A program made the position numbers and the translations under genes. Of a stretch of DNA of 64,000 nucleotides, positions 1 through 11,649 are shown in pieces. The notes beneath the pieces were generated by a model. It made no database searches and was not told the DNA's origin. It saw only the letters and a program-made list of their open reading frames with translations. The stretch is from the NCBI RefSeq assembly GCF_901000735.1, contig NC_081543.1, positions 29,348,771 through 29,412,770 of the forward strand, in the 5' to 3' direction. Within the stretch, counting starts at the first letter, position 1. Each line of letters starts with the position of its first letter. Origin of the DNA: Corylus avellana (taxonomy: Eukaryota; Streptophyta; Magnoliopsida; Fagales; Betulaceae).

Positions 1-1
1 G

Positions 2-805
2 AGTGTACAGTTGGCAATTGTCGCTGTGGATTATTTCACCCAATGGGCAGAGGTTGAAGCCTTAGTGAATATCATAGCCAGTGCAATAGAACCGTTTTTA
101 TGGAAGAACGTCATATGCCGGTACGACATTCCCCATGCATTCGTTACAAATAATGGCAAGCAATTCGACTGTGACTCATTTCGAGACTGTTGTGCCAAAC
201 GCCATGTAAGGAATTACTACTCATCTCCGAGGCACCCTTAGGAGAACGGGCAAGAAGATGCCACTAATAAAACGATCTTCAAAATCTTGAAGAAAAAACT
301 GGATGATCGTAAAGGAGATTGGGCAGAAGACCTTCCAGAAGTTTTGTGGGCATACCGAACAACCAAAAGAACTCCAACCGAGGAGACACTATATGCCTTG
401 GTCTTCATAACCAAGGCGGTCATTCCAGCCGAGGTAGGCTCGGGCAGTTACCGTGTAGAGACCTTCCAGCCCAGGACCAATAACGAGGGCTTACAGCTAC
501 ACTTGGACTTGCTACAAAAGAAACGGGATCAAGCCCAAGTGACTATGTCAGCATATCAGGATAGACTAGCTCGGTATTTTAATAAAAAGGTCAAGCCTTG
601 GAGCTTCAATGTTGGAGAGATGGCCATACGTAGAATCACGCTGGTGACCAAGGACCCAGCTAAGGGAAAGCTGGCTCCTAACTGGGGAGGACCCTACAGG
701 GTGATTGAGTGCAAAAGGGCAGGAGTGTACCGTTTGGAAGATTCCAAAGGTAAAGCTCTTTCAAGGCCATAGAATGCCGAGCACCTTAAAAAGTACTATG
801 TTTAA
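2..805 (+). pseudogene. Ty3/gypsy integrase remnant (3' end of pol)
   Basis: The conceptual translation reads as the integrase core and C-terminal domain of a Ty3/gypsy polyprotein, entering from outside the window and ending in HLKKYYV at the stop at 803-805. Integrase would insert element cDNA into chromosomes. The first catalytic Asp is visible (VAVDYF). The second lies in VTNNGKQF, where TDNG is expected, so Asp has become Asn. The Glu region reads ENGQEDATNK instead of the usual GQxE, so the third residue is also altered. In-frame stops at 239-241 and 770-772 break the frame. It is therefore a dead copy. The downstream layout (tandem repeats, antisense ORF, LTR) points to the Tat/Retand/Grande lineage. 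Confidence 0.9.
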
Positions 806-1018
806 GATGCTGTAATATGTGATTTCTTTTTCATTTCAATGAATAAAGTATCTCGGAGTTAAGCAGCATTCAAAGTTCATGAGTACAACTAAAGAAACTT
901 TGCTAACAAAAATATAAGTCTCGGAAAGTATAGCTAAATAGGCTTTTCTGAGTCCTAAAGAGACGCAGCTGAAAAAGCTCTCTCTAAGTTTAACGTAACC
1001 CAGAGTTCAAAAACCTAA

Positions 1019-1225
1019 GAGATTTTCCGAGACCCAAGTCAGAGAAACATAACTATGGTTAAATCTGAGGTTAAGTCAAAAACCTAAGAGATTTCCCGAG
1101 ACCCAACTCGGAAAAACATAACTATGGTTAAATCTGAGGCTAAGTCAAAAACCTAAGAGATTTTCCGAGACCCAACTCGGAGAAAAATAACTATGGTTAA
1201 ATCTAAGTAAAATCTAAAGCCTGAA
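1019..1225. repeat. 69-bp tandem repeat of the Tat-like element
   Basis: Three successive copies of a unit beginning GAGATTTYCCGAGACCCAA start at 1019, 1088 and 1157, an exact 69-bp period, with decayed copies on either side (about 900-1260). Tandem repeats between pol and the 3' LTR are typical of the Tat lineage of Ty3/gypsy elements. The rest of 806-1452 is non-coding element sequence. Confidence 0.8.
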
Positions 1226-2306
1226 AGCTTTCCCAAGACAAAACTCAGAGAAACATAGTTAGAGTTCCTTTTAACTGCTTTAAGCAAACATCAAAGGGTG
1301 TTACGAGTTGAAACTATAACCAAAGTGTTATTATTTCGAGACCTGATGTTAGACTTACGATGTTTGTCAAACAGTTAAACACAAAAATATACAAAAACTC
1401 ATTTCATCAAGAGAATTAAGATATATACAAAAGACCCTTTAAGGATTATACATTATCCCTCTTTGGGGTTAAAAGCAAGAACAGCACCGGGGACCTCGGC
1501 AGATGTAGACTCTGCATTGTCGACCTCGACAGATTCTGCATTACCAAGGACAGTCTCGGTACCTTTGCATTGTTGATCTGAGAAGGGATCATATAAAAAT
1601 TCTTTTATGCCTGCTGCATCGGGCATTTGTTCTTGGCCAAGGTTAACCAACTGCGCGCTGCATTTGAACAAGGGATGTCTTCAATTTTCACCTTGTCTAG
1701 ATCAATTGTGCGTGTCAAATCTTTAGCCCAAGCTTGGAAGGTTTTAAAGCCCAGAATAAGCCCCTTAGTCCAGGCAGAGTTTCAAATCCATGAGGCAAAG
1801 GACAACTGGCGCAGATAATTGACAACTCGGGTCTTGGCTTCCTTCAGCTAAGCCCTCACCTGAATGTGCTTGCCTTTGAAGAATGTGAGTTTCTCCTCGG
1901 TGACCACCTCGGCTTCAGTCATCTTCACCACTAAGACTTTATGACTTGTGACCTCAGCCTGGGCCGATTTCAGCTGATCTGAGACCCCAACATGCGTTTC
2001 TTCCAGTTGGCTCAGATCCTCCCTAATGATAGAGTTGTGAAGTCGGTTCACTTCAGCTTGGAGACCTTCAATCTCAGTCGACAACTCATTGACCTTAGAT
2101 TCAGCTCTTGCCCTAGCCGCAGCGGTCTTGGAGGCCTTAGCTTGCGTCATAGACTGATGTCGCCCGAAAGCAGCAGGTGCTCATCTTGCCTAGCCACAGT
2201 TTCTTTCAACTTGACATTCTCGGCTTCCAGCTCAACGACCTTGTCATTGAGACTGTTTGTCTCGGTAGCAGAGTCTGTGGCCACCTTTCGGAAGTAGCAG
2301 TACAAG

Positions 2307-2413
2307 ACCAACGACTTCATGATGCTTTGCAACAAAATTTGATCAGTATATATATATATATAAACCAACAACTTCATGATGCTTTGCAACAAAATTTGAT
2401 CAATATATATATA
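2307..2413. repeat. 57-bp tandem duplication ending in (TA)n
   Basis: Two copies of a segment containing ACTTCATGATGCTTTGCAAC start at 2307 and 2364, each ending in a TA microsatellite. The duplication sits inside the antisense ORF and disrupts it, consistent with slippage in the TA tract. Confidence 0.75.
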
Positions 2414-4137
2414 AGAGAAAAAGGAGAAAGATAATGTACTCACAAAAAGTTGGAAGAAAATGATCTGCTCAATTATTTTTTGAGCAGATGTGTCACGTTC
2501 CATTATTAGGCTCTCGTGGGGAATTAAACCCACTAATCCTTGGAAAGGGTTGCCCGTCAGATCAGCACTGAACTTAGCTAGGGGCCCACTAACAATCCAA
2601 TCCACCCCTTGAGGCCTTACTAGAAAGTCTGAAGAAGATGAGGCCTCGGCAGCAGAAGCCTTCTAGGCACGGGAAGGTGTTGGCAGCTGAGCCTGTGCAA
2701 GTTTCGAAGCCTGAGCTATGGTCTTATCCTCAGCAACAGGAGATAGAGTCTAAGGCCCTAGCCCTTCCTCCGCTGCTGCAGTAGGCCCCTCGGACCTTGC
2801 ACGCACCATCCCTACGGAGCTCTTCGAGTGTTCCTTTAGCTCTATCTCATCCAAGATGTGTTGGATGTTTGAGCCTAAGGGTTGAAATGATGCGGACTCG
2901 ATGGGGATTGCGATCCAGGCAACAACACCAACCATTCAACGGCCGAGCCGAGATGGGCTCGTTTGCGAGGAAGGTCTCGACTTCTGCCGCAGGTTTCACC
3001 ACGGGCTTAGGACCGGTCCTCCTCCTAGCGGCCAAGAAGCTGGAAAACTGATTCTGCACCTTTGCCTCTGCCACCTTCACCAATTTCCTGTTTTTCAGTT
3101 GAGGAGCCTCGGGCTCCTTGGGCTCATCTATCAACTTCAAAACCCTGACTACTCGAGGAGGAAGCGTGCTGGGTTTTTTGGCCTTGGCATCCATCTTTAG
3201 AGGCCTAGAGGTTCGGAGTTGTGGAGTTGCAGGTTAGTCTGGTCCCCCATTCATTTTTAAAGGCCCACCTGTACGAAGTGGGAAATTCTTTTGTTTTGGC
3301 AACTCCACCATCTTACCCTTGCCTTTGTCAAGTATGGGTTTTCAGGGGGAAGGTCTTCGAGTATTTACTGCTGCAGGATCTAAGATGACAAGCTTTGGGT
3401 CTTGGACAAATTCAAAAGTCGGTCTTTTCTTTGTTCCGCCAGCACCTCCCTCAAGGGTTTCAAGACCTTTTCCTTTTAAGGAAGTTTTAATTAGTCTGGT
3501 GTAGCTCATCAGACTTTCATGTTTCTGAGCCCACGCCAAAAATTTGTTCACACAGAGCTGCTCATCGTCAGTAAGGATTGGTTCCTTAGCCGCATTTCCC
3601 GTAGGAACACATGTTTCCCGAGGCACTCTCGGACCTTTGGCAACTTCAGTGGGATAAAACTCCCATTAACCCTTAGCAAAAAAGTATTTACTCTTCCACC
3701 CGTGGTTGCTAGAATATTTACCATCCATATGGATGAACTTCCCCCGCCGAGACTGAAAGTTGTACAGGCCTTCACACTTTGGGGTCTTTTGGAGCCGGTA
3801 TACCCGGAAAAACTCTCGTGCAGAAAGAAACTGCCTTGGTCCGAGAGCCATAGGCCAAAGCATGAGGCAGGCATAGAACAACCTCTATGCGTTAGGCACA
3901 ATCTAATGTGGAGCCAAGTTCACATGGCTCAACAGCTCTCGTACTACCCGTGGGAAGGGCAATCAAAAACCAACACGAAACATGGTCTCGTACAGGCAAA
4001 CTTTGTGCGCATCAGCACGCACAATGTCACCCATTTGTTCGTCGTCGAACCGAAGCTTCACTGACTTGGGAATAAAACATTCTATCCGGATCCTTCCCTC
4101 ATCAGCCTTGGTTAACTCTGGCCGCCAGCAGGCTGGG

Positions 4138-4562
4138 TGTAACATCTCCTGCTCCAAGTGGTATGATATCGTCCGCTTTGGGTCAAGCCCGCACGGTTTT
4201 ATTATTGGATTTATCCCCAAAAGGCCTCATACCATTTAGAGAGTATATTTTATATAAACACATCACCTTTTCCATGCCCAGGCAATGTGGGACGTCACAA
4301 TCACCCCCTCTTAGGACCCAGCGTCATTGCTGGCGACCCTCATGGGCTTGTGCACGTTCCCCCATCTCAGGCTGGGCTATGGCTTTGATACCATAATGTA
4401 ACATCTCCTGCTCCAAGTGGTATGATATTGTCCACTTTGGGCCAAGCCCGCATGGTTTTATTATTGGATTTATCCCCAAAAGGCCTCATACCATTTAGAG
4501 AAAGTATATTTCATATAAACACATCACCTTTTCCATGCCTAGTTAATGTGGGATGTCCCACA
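4138..4562 (-). mobile_element. TRIM retrotransposon, complete, minus strand
   Basis: Two direct repeats of about 160 bp form the LTRs: 4562-4397 (5' LTR on the minus strand) and 4299-4138 (3' LTR). Both begin TGTG and end GTTACA. Three bases inside the 5' LTR is TGGTATCAAAGCC (4393-4381), a primer-binding site for initiator tRNA-Met. Just before the 3' LTR is a purine tract, TAAGAGGGGGTGAT (4313-4300). The internal region is under 100 bp and non-coding, as in terminal-repeat retrotransposons in miniature, which depend on other elements' proteins. No 5-bp target duplication fits its own two ends, so it is part of a composite block. Confidence 0.8.
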
Positions 4563-4931
4563 TTTATGAAGATGAGGATGTGCTTAAATGTATACTACAC
4601 CCTTAATGACAAACAACGCGTTCTCCTAGCCTAGTAGTGGCTAGGGAGGAACAAAGCCTTGAAGGATGCCAGGAGGTCGTGGGATCGACTCCTGGTAGGT
4701 GCCAAAGAGGACAATATTGTTGTGGGAAGGGCTCTGCTATGCTGCTGCTGCGTATCTCTGATCCCAAACAATGCGTTTTAAAGTCGTGATGGTCATGATC
4801 CCATCAGAACTCCGCAGTTACGCGTGCTTCTGCTAGAGTAGTACTAGGATGGGTGACCTCCTAGAAAGTCTGGTTCGAGGGGAGCCAAAAGCGGACAATA
4901 TTGTGTGTCATTGGGGTAGAATGTTACAATT
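4563..4931 (+). mobile_element. Cassandra-type LTR with embedded 5S rRNA-like sequence
   Basis: This segment contains a 5S rRNA-like stretch and ends ...AATGTTACA followed by TTGGTATCTGATACC, a degraded initiator tRNA-Met primer-binding site. That arrangement is diagnostic of Cassandra TRIM LTRs, where the 5S domain supplies a pol III promoter. Phrases such as AAAGCGGACAATATTG just before the LTR end recur in Cassandra LTRs of other plants (from memory). The left boundary is uncertain. No second LTR was found, so it is a solo or partial copy. Confidence 0.75.
4797..4870 (+). other. 5S rRNA-like domain inside the Cassandra LTR
   Basis: The segment matches the 3' two thirds of plant 5S rRNA. 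It begins GATCCCATCAGAACTCCGCA and contains GTAGTACTAGGATGGGTGAC, covering the A box, intermediate element and C box of the internal pol III promoter. Substitutions in the A-box stem (TTCTGCT where TTGGGCG is expected) and the missing 5' third show that it is not a functional rRNA gene. Confidence 0.85.
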
Positions 4932-4947
4932 GGTATCTGATACCACT

Positions 4948-5341
4948 TGTAACGACCCAGGGAAAAGCGCTAGCCATATCTGCGCTATCACCCCAAAAGG
5001 ATTAATCAATTTGGAGTTTTCTTAGAGTTCATTATAAAGCTTAGTTTCACCTCGTAACGCCAGGTCATGTGGTACTGGAGCACTACATGACGTGGACCTG
5101 ACGAGGACGTCAGGAGTTTAAGAGGGGGAGTTTGTAACACCCCGGTCCCATATTGGGAAGATAAGAAGAAGCTCACATAGAGTGGGTGGTTTATAGAAAT
5201 AGTCATGAGTGTTAAGTCCCACATTGCCTAGTTACTAGGTGAAACTGGGCTTTATAATGAACTCTAGGGAAACTCCAAATTAACTAGCCCTTTTGGGGTG
5301 ATAGCGCAGATATGGCTAGCGCTTTTCCCTGGGTCGTTACA
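4948..5341. repeat. Inverted LTR arms with a 209-bp LTR (5133-5341)
   Basis: Bases 5133-5341 look like an LTR: they start TGTAACACCCCGGTCCC, end GGGTCGTTACA, and are preceded by the purine tract AAGAGGGGGAG. The left arm 4948-5049 is the reverse complement of the last ~105 bases (5237-5341) at high identity, so the block can fold into a long hairpin. The whole inserted block 4138-5341 is bracketed by CTGGG (4133-4137) and CTGGA (5342-5346), a possible 5-bp target duplication with one mismatch. Confidence 0.7.
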
Positions 5342-5762
5342 CTGGATGAGTATTACCACTGAAACCATCTGAACCAGATCCCTCGTCACCAGACATGGTT
5401 GTGGAAAGAAAAAGAAAAAGGGAACGAAGAAAACTCTTGGAGAACGAAGGAAACTCAGAAGCGGAAGCTTTAACCAAGAAAGAAAGAAAGTGAAGGAAAA
5501 AGAGAAGAAACCACCTTTTATAAAGGTTCGCCTTGAAAACATGCGCAATAAATGCGCCGAGAGGGGTGCGCCTCTGCAGCCGAAACGTGGAGGTACTCGA
5601 GTACTTGACTCAATGAGTTGACGGGGTCTCGGGAATACCAACCAACGCCGCCTCAAATTTTGAAATTCAAATTTTCCCGCCAAAATTTGAAATTCAAAAA
5701 TTTGTCCGCCCAAAATTTGTAATTAAAATTTCAAAAATTTTCAGAAAAATTTCCCGCCTCAG

Positions 5763-5900
5763 TTGTCTCAGACATTTTCGTGCAAAGACGGGACTCGGAA
5801 GATCATTAGTCGTCTCGGACATTTTCGTGCAAAGACGGGACTTGGAAGATCATCAATCGTCTCGGACATTTTCATGTAGAGACGGGCCTCGGAAGATAGA
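5763..5900. repeat. ~48-bp tandem repeat near the 3' LTR
   Basis: Three copies of a unit containing GTCTCRGACATTTTCRTG and AGACGGGACTYGGAAGAT begin at about 5764, 5812 and 5859. They lie between the antisense ORF start and the polypurine tract of the Tat-like element. Confidence 0.75.
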
Positions 5901-5958
5901 CCCATTCCTTCAAACATGAAATTTCCGTAGTCATATAGACATGGAAATTGGGGGTAAC

Positions 5959-6600
5959 TGTTGGTTCATAGATCAACCCATTAAATGCCCAGCAATCCTT
6001 AGGCCAAATCCTTAGGTCCAAGCCCAATAAGGTTTCGGGTAACCATGCCCGAATCCCCAGCTCCCGAGACCTACAGATCCGAGACCCATAAGATTCAAGA
6101 CCGTTAAGTCCGAGACTAACTCAGGACACATAGGTCTATGTAGCAAGGATAACTCGGATATCTAGGGAGATATAGCTGTTAATAGATAAACGATCTTATC
6201 TATACAAAAGCTATCACATCTATTTAAAATACAAATCAGATATGTTATCCAATGATCGCATACAAATATTCAAATCAAGTGATACATGTAACCACTAAAT
6301 CCTACGATCTTAATTCCCTAAGATCTCGGAAAGGATAACGATTCAAATCTCTTGTTAGCAGCTGCATCGCAGAAACTCAGGGAAGAGTAAGTCATCGGTT
6401 AGGGGACTTCCACTACTTCATGCCTATAAAAGACGGATCATTTCTTCACATTTGGGTAAGCGTAACTTTGACTCTTAAACTCTCCTTTGTTGCTTATACT
6501 CTCCCTCTCTCAAATTCTGACTTAGGCATCGGAATGTCCCTGCCGGCTTACGTTAACTTGGACTTGGCAAGTGTACCAGTAAGAAAATTGTGCTTCAACA
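5959..6600 (+). mobile_element. 3' LTR of the Tat-like Ty3/gypsy element
   Basis: The LTR starts TGTTGG directly after the polypurine tract GGAAATTGGGGGTAAC (5943-5958) and ends TTCAACA, giving the expected TG...CA inverted ends. A TATA-like CCTATAAAAG at 6422-6431 would drive transcription. The 5' LTR and most of gag-pol lie left of the window, so age and target duplication cannot be judged here. Confidence 0.8.
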
Positions 6601-7485
6601 GTAAAGAATAAGACAGAATGACACTAGAAACTCCAAGGCATGCTTTTGTCTTGTATGAAAGTCGATAGTAGTATTTGATTTTTCATTTTTATTTATCAAA
6701 AAAAAAAAAAACAAACAAATAAACAAACAAACAAACTGCAAATTGCTCCTTGATAAAGGTTGATCTAGACTTTGTAAGCAATTTCTAATGTAATTTTTGT
6801 AATAATTTTTTTAAGATTTAGAGCATTCACATCATACTCTCTAAATTTTAACTAAATTTTAGCTATTGTTTATTTTAACTATTTATTTTTAAAATAAAAA
6901 ATAAAAAATAAAAAAACAGAGCACATTCTACTATATAAATCTTTGTCTACTCTATATAAATATTTATTTTATTGTATTGGGTTCTCTCTTTATAAAAATC
7001 ACTTCAACTACATTTAAGAGAAGAGAGAACGAGGAATAAAAATTTTATTTTTTCTACTTTGTTGACTACTACAATATTTATTAGCATAATGCTAACTATA
7101 TACTATACCACTATCTTATTTTTAATTTTTTGGGTTGACATAGCTGTGTTTATTAGCTCTTCGATTCATCAACATTTAAAAAAAAAAAAAAAAAAAAAAC
7201 TAATTATTGGATAGTGCCACATGAGTCCAGTAAAATATAGATGATATAAGAGTGGAATATATAATATTACTCTTTGTTAAGTACTGTAGCACTCAACAAA
7301 AAGCTTAGTTAATTTAACTAGCCAAATACGAATGTTGTTTTTCCACCAAATTATACTACAATACACCCAACAGATGCTAATTTAAAAAAAAAAAAAAAAA
7401 AAAAGAAAAAAAGTAGTATATATAATGTTGTAACAGACTTTATTCCACTCTAAATTGTCCTAACCACAATATAGTTTTATTCGTT

Positions 7486-7522
<37 letters not shown>

Positions 7523-7547
7523 GACAAAGTGAAGTCTTCAACAAATT
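6601..7547. other. AT-rich intergenic region
   Basis: No gene seen. It holds long A runs (about 6700, 7180, 7390), a (TA)n microsatellite at about 7489-7520, and a stretch starting GAGCATTCACATCAT (about 6821) that resembles the end of a common plant hAT-type MITE without a clear partner. The last part is downstream of the P450 gene. Confidence 0.5.
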
Positions 7548-10241
7548 TTAGAGCGGAATAGGAACAGCTCTTAGAGGATGAGCCATCTGTAAAGTGATGC
7601 CAAACTTATCATCCATGTTCATATCCTCACGTTTAACTCCATCTTCAATCTTCCAATTAAAGGTGTGGATAAGAGAACCCAACATCAAGTGCAACATTCT
7701 CATTGCCAATGGTAAACCTGGACATATTCTCCTTCCACCGCCGAAGGGTATAAGCTCGAAGTTTCGGCCTTTGACATCAATTTCTGAGCCCAAGAACCTC
7801 TCCGGTAGAAATGAATTTGCCTTCTCCCAAAAGCTCGGGTCTCGGCCTATAGCCCATGCATTCACTAGCACTTGTGCACCCTTTGGAATAATATAGCCAT
7901 TGATTTCTACATCTTCTTCAGCTTTCCTAGGGAGTAACAAAGGAATTGCCGGGTGCAGCCGTAATGTTTCTTTTACTATTGCTTGTAAGTAAGGTAAACG
8001 AGCAATATCTGATTCCTCAACCAGGTGACCTTCACCGATTACTTGTTGCAGCTCTGTTTTGGCTTTTGATAGTGCCTCTGGGTTGCGGAGTAACTCTGCC
8101 ATCGCCCATTCCAATGTTGCTGAAGTTGTATCGGTACCGGCAGCAAATAGATCCTAAATAATAAGAACTGAAAGTTAGTTTAGCTTTTTTTGTGTTTTTC
8201 TGTTTTTTTGGTAGAAATACGATGTTCAAACTTGCCTGAAGTTCTAGTGAAACTTGCATTAGAAAGAAGAGAAGCCCGAAGAAGTGTACTTCCTAATTAT
8301 TAGCATTCACATTGAGGTAGTCAAAATAATTTTATGCAGCAAAATATTCTCAAAAATGCTCCACATCCGGTTAGTTTTGATAGCTAAGGATTTGCTGAGC
8401 TGCAACAATGCTCAAACAGCTCAGCAAATCCCAACAATGCATAATTGTACTTATAAAAAAATGAATATATATAATTCTCTTTCTTCATTGGAGATGGTGG
8501 GAGTAGATAAAAATTAGTATTTTAAATGAAAAAGTAAAAGTGTATAATTGAAATCTTAGTGGAATGCAGATGTTTTGAAAAAAGTTAATAGTTAAAATTA
8601 AAAAAAAAAAATGTAAACCTTAATTAAATTTTAGTTAAATATAATTGACGAGTGTCCTAATCCCACATTCAAAAATTGTTCCGACAAATTAGTTTTTTAT
8701 TCGCAAAAAAGTATCAAAATTTTACGTGGTTGATTTTAATAAGTCTACATTTACATTCTAAAGATAAAGTACAAATAAAAAAATAAAAAATAAAAAACCA
8801 AATTTGATTCTAAAATTAATACAATACAGAAAAGAAGGCAGTGGGTGATTTGAGAGAAAGTGAAGTCACATCAAAGACATTAGTAACAATGATTTGGTGG
8901 TTTTAGTCCAAATTAGTGATTTTGTTCAATTGGGGAACTTCAACTCAATTAGTAGAAAATAAAGCCAAGAGATGCATAATTCCTATATATAATTCCAGTG
9001 TTAGAAATGGTTTAATTAATCCATATTAAGGATGTCGGTTCAATAGGAGTTAACAACTCAACTAGAGTTTAGCAGATGATGATGCTTTGTGTATATTAGA
9101 ACATATGATTGAAGTTTTTTTTTTATTTCTACTTTCATCTTTTGTTAATAAAACTTCTTTCGATCATCTTTATTAAAAATTATATGTCAACATAAAAATA
9201 TCTGAAATCTAATCTTAATCATAAAATAATTCCTTTCAATTATTCTATGTTGTGATATCACAACTGCATATTCATCCAAATCAAAGTAAATAGATGACTA
9301 CTAGAAATGAAACAAATCACAGAAGAAGAACAAAGAGTAATTATACTGACCAAGAAGAAATGCTCCATTGTGGTCTTGTTCATCTTTTCAATGTTTTCTT
9401 CACTGATGTTGAGAAGGGTATCTAACATATCACCGTTCGTGATAAAACCAGACACTTTTCTCAACTGCAAACGTTCGTTAATCATGCGGGAAAAGAGATC
9501 TATCATCTTCCCAAAGTTAACTGTCATGCGCCGCCTTATCCCTTGGGGGTCCAACTTCTGAAGCAAAGGAAAATAATCTGCTACGTTGGGTTTCCCTGCC
9601 TCTTCCATGATATTCCACACGATCTCCTTGAACTTTCTAGCCGCATCAGAATTCGGGTCTGCAAAATCAACCGAAAGAATGGTGTTTGATAACAAATTGA
9701 GCGAAGTCTTGAAGGCCGCTCTACCGATTTCCACAGCCTCACCGGTTAGGCTGCTTTGTCGGGTTTCGGCGAGGAGCTCTTGCACTTTCTTCCACCGGAT
9801 ATCTTTATTGGCGTCAAGTGCTGTGTTGGAGAATAGCTGGATGTTGCTTATTTTGCGAAGGTTTCTCCACTGACTTGAAACGGGTTGCCATGCCAAGCTG
9901 AACACGCCATGTTCGTGGGCTCGGAGTGCATCCGGGATGGTTCGGTTGGACAAGAGTTGGTCATGTTTTTGGAGGATTTCTTTGGCCATGTCTGCTGAAG
10001 AGATGACTATTGTGGTTAATCTGCCCAGTTTTAGGGTCATTATGGCGCCATGAGCCTTGGCAAGCTCGGATAGGGACTTGTGGGGTTTATCACCGAGTTC
10101 TAAGAGATTTCCTATTATTGGAAATGGGTTTGGACCAGGTGGAAGCTTTCTGTGATTTGGTTTGGTTATAGGAATAATATGGAAGGTTTTGATTAAGATC
10201 CAGGTGAGGCAAAGAGCAATTACACAGCTCAAGAAATCCAT
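7548..10241 (-). CDS. Cytochrome P450, CYP76 family-like (two exons)
   Basis: Exon 1 is 10241-9351 and exon 2 is 8153-7548, joined in phase 0 across a GT-AG intron of 1197 bp, giving 498 aa, the usual length for a plant microsomal P450. A heme-thiolate monooxygenase anchored in the ER is predicted. Visible features are an N-terminal membrane anchor (residues 1-22), the PPGP hinge (34-37), the I-helix AGTDTTS (302-308), the KETLRLHP ExxR motif (E359, R362), PERF, and the heme loop FGGGRRICPG with Cys 441. The single intron just before DLFAAGTDTT and the sequence style are those of CYP76 enzymes, many of which act on monoterpenols. The substrate cannot be read from sequence. A degenerate P450 fragment lies 1.4 kb upstream, suggesting a former tandem cluster. 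Confidence 0.93.
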
Positions 10242-10738
10242 CTCTCTCTCAACTCTAAAATCTCACAGAAGAAAGAATGAAGGCATGGGAAAAACAAGAC
10301 TGCTACTCTTCTTCCTTTATCGATACCAATCAAAATTCGGTGGAAAAGAGAAGCCTGACGATGACATCTATTTTGTTTCTTTCTATTTAGCTCCATCTGA
10401 AGAAGACTAGTTTATTTGAAACTTCCTTAAACCACCAGCTTGGAGGAGACAAACCCTCGACTCTTGAGTCCCACCCACGTCACCCACGTCAACAATTTTA
10501 AGCAGAAACTAATGGAACTCATTTTTCACGTTCATAGCCATTATGCATCGGTTATACAAAAGTTGTTCAAGTTATCGCTACGCAAAAATACAATAAAGAG
10601 AATCGAATCGAATCATAATCTTTGAACCAGAGAAAATGTTGAAATATAATGCAGATGACTCTCTTGTTTGGCCTATATATTTGTAGTATTTATATTTTAG
10701 AATTTCAACCAACAAATCCACTGGATTTACCTATCGGA

Positions 10739-10912
10739 AAATGCTAGACATCCCTAAACTTAATTTTCAAAAGTTGTTTCCAAATGATGTGTCACCATCT
10801 CATGAGTTAGTGACACACTTTCCAAAATAATAAATCTCATAAGATAGTGACACATCATTTGAAAACTAATTTTTAGAAAAAAAATTTGGGATGTGTAACA
10901 CTCATCTTCACT
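10739..10912. mobile_element. Small palindromic MITE
   Basis: The region folds on itself. CAAATGATGTGTCACCATCT (about 10791-10810) is mirrored by an inverted copy near 10845-10870, and outer arms GACATCCCTAAA and TTTGGGATGTGT also pair. Length is about 170 bp and non-coding. The superfamily was not determined. The remainder of 10242-11649 is P450 promoter and intergenic DNA with nothing else recognised. Confidence 0.55.
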
Positions 10913-11649
10913 ATTTGGCCACATTTTATGCCAATTTATATGCTTGTCAGCAAGGTTGTTCCAATATCCTACAAATTGACAGTTTTTTTCTGCAAATCAG
11001 GTTGGAAAAAATTCTTTTATCCAAATCTATTAAACTAAACTAAGGTGTCATTAGAGAATCTAATTCTCACATGCATTTTTATATAATTAAAAATACATAT
11101 AAAAATCACATGTTCTAAATACAAATATCAATTCAACATACTGAATTGATGAAATTTCTTCCGACTTAGTTTGGAGTTTTACAAAGGAAGGAAGTATATA
11201 TAATATGGCACATGGCATATCCCTCATTCAGTGTATTAAGTTTCTTTATACAAATAAAGCAACTTCTACAGCTCATCATTCAACCCTGAAAAACTTTTCT
11301 TGTCGAATGCATCTAAAGAGGTCCCAATGCAATTCATGAAGCAAGGTCTTGGGACCATGATTGGATTGAGCTAGAAATGAGCTTTTTTCGAATCCTAGTA
11401 GGCAACTGCCTAGTTCTGCATCATAGCTTTATTTTCTTCATACTTCATTTGAAGACTTCAAGTCCTCCATTGATTACAGTGAACCAAAACAGCGGAGCAC
11501 CTTTAACTAAAGTAAGGCAACAGGAATTATATTAGTGTCCAAAGAGTACGAACTTTATTCCAAAAGCACATTTTTGCTTATATTCTCATTAATCTGTGAT
11601 TAACAACATGGATGCAAATAGAATGTGGGAGCTGAGACTTCTGCAAATA

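Larger units (their letters stand above)
1453..5396 (-). pseudogene. Antisense ORF of a Tat-like retrotransposon (Transposase_28-like), interrupted
   Basis: Minus-strand coding remnants run opposite to pol. The start is MSGDEGSGSDGFSG at 5396. After the inserted block 4138-5341, the reading continues at 4137 with FIPKSVKLRFDDE and LYETMFRVGF, then RQFLSAREFFRVYRLQK and a lysine/tryptophan-rich segment at 3881-3666. These match my memory of the 'putative gypsy type transposon' family (Transposase_28), which many plant Tat elements carry as an antisense ORF. A basic region (3194-2847), a coiled coil (2150-1848, rich in Ala/Glu/Leu heptads) and an acidic C-terminus ending in FNPKEG at 1453 follow. 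Frameshifts, stops (for example after 3963) and the insertion make it non-functional. Its role in the parent element is unknown. Exon boundaries are not resolved. Confidence 0.7.

Noticed and set aside
1019..1225. CRISPR array
   Set aside because: Repeats are contiguous 69-bp tandem units without unique spacers, inside a plant retrotransposon.
4797..4870. Functional 5S rRNA gene
   Set aside because: Only about two thirds is present, the A-box stem is changed, and it lies in an LTR beside a primer-binding site.
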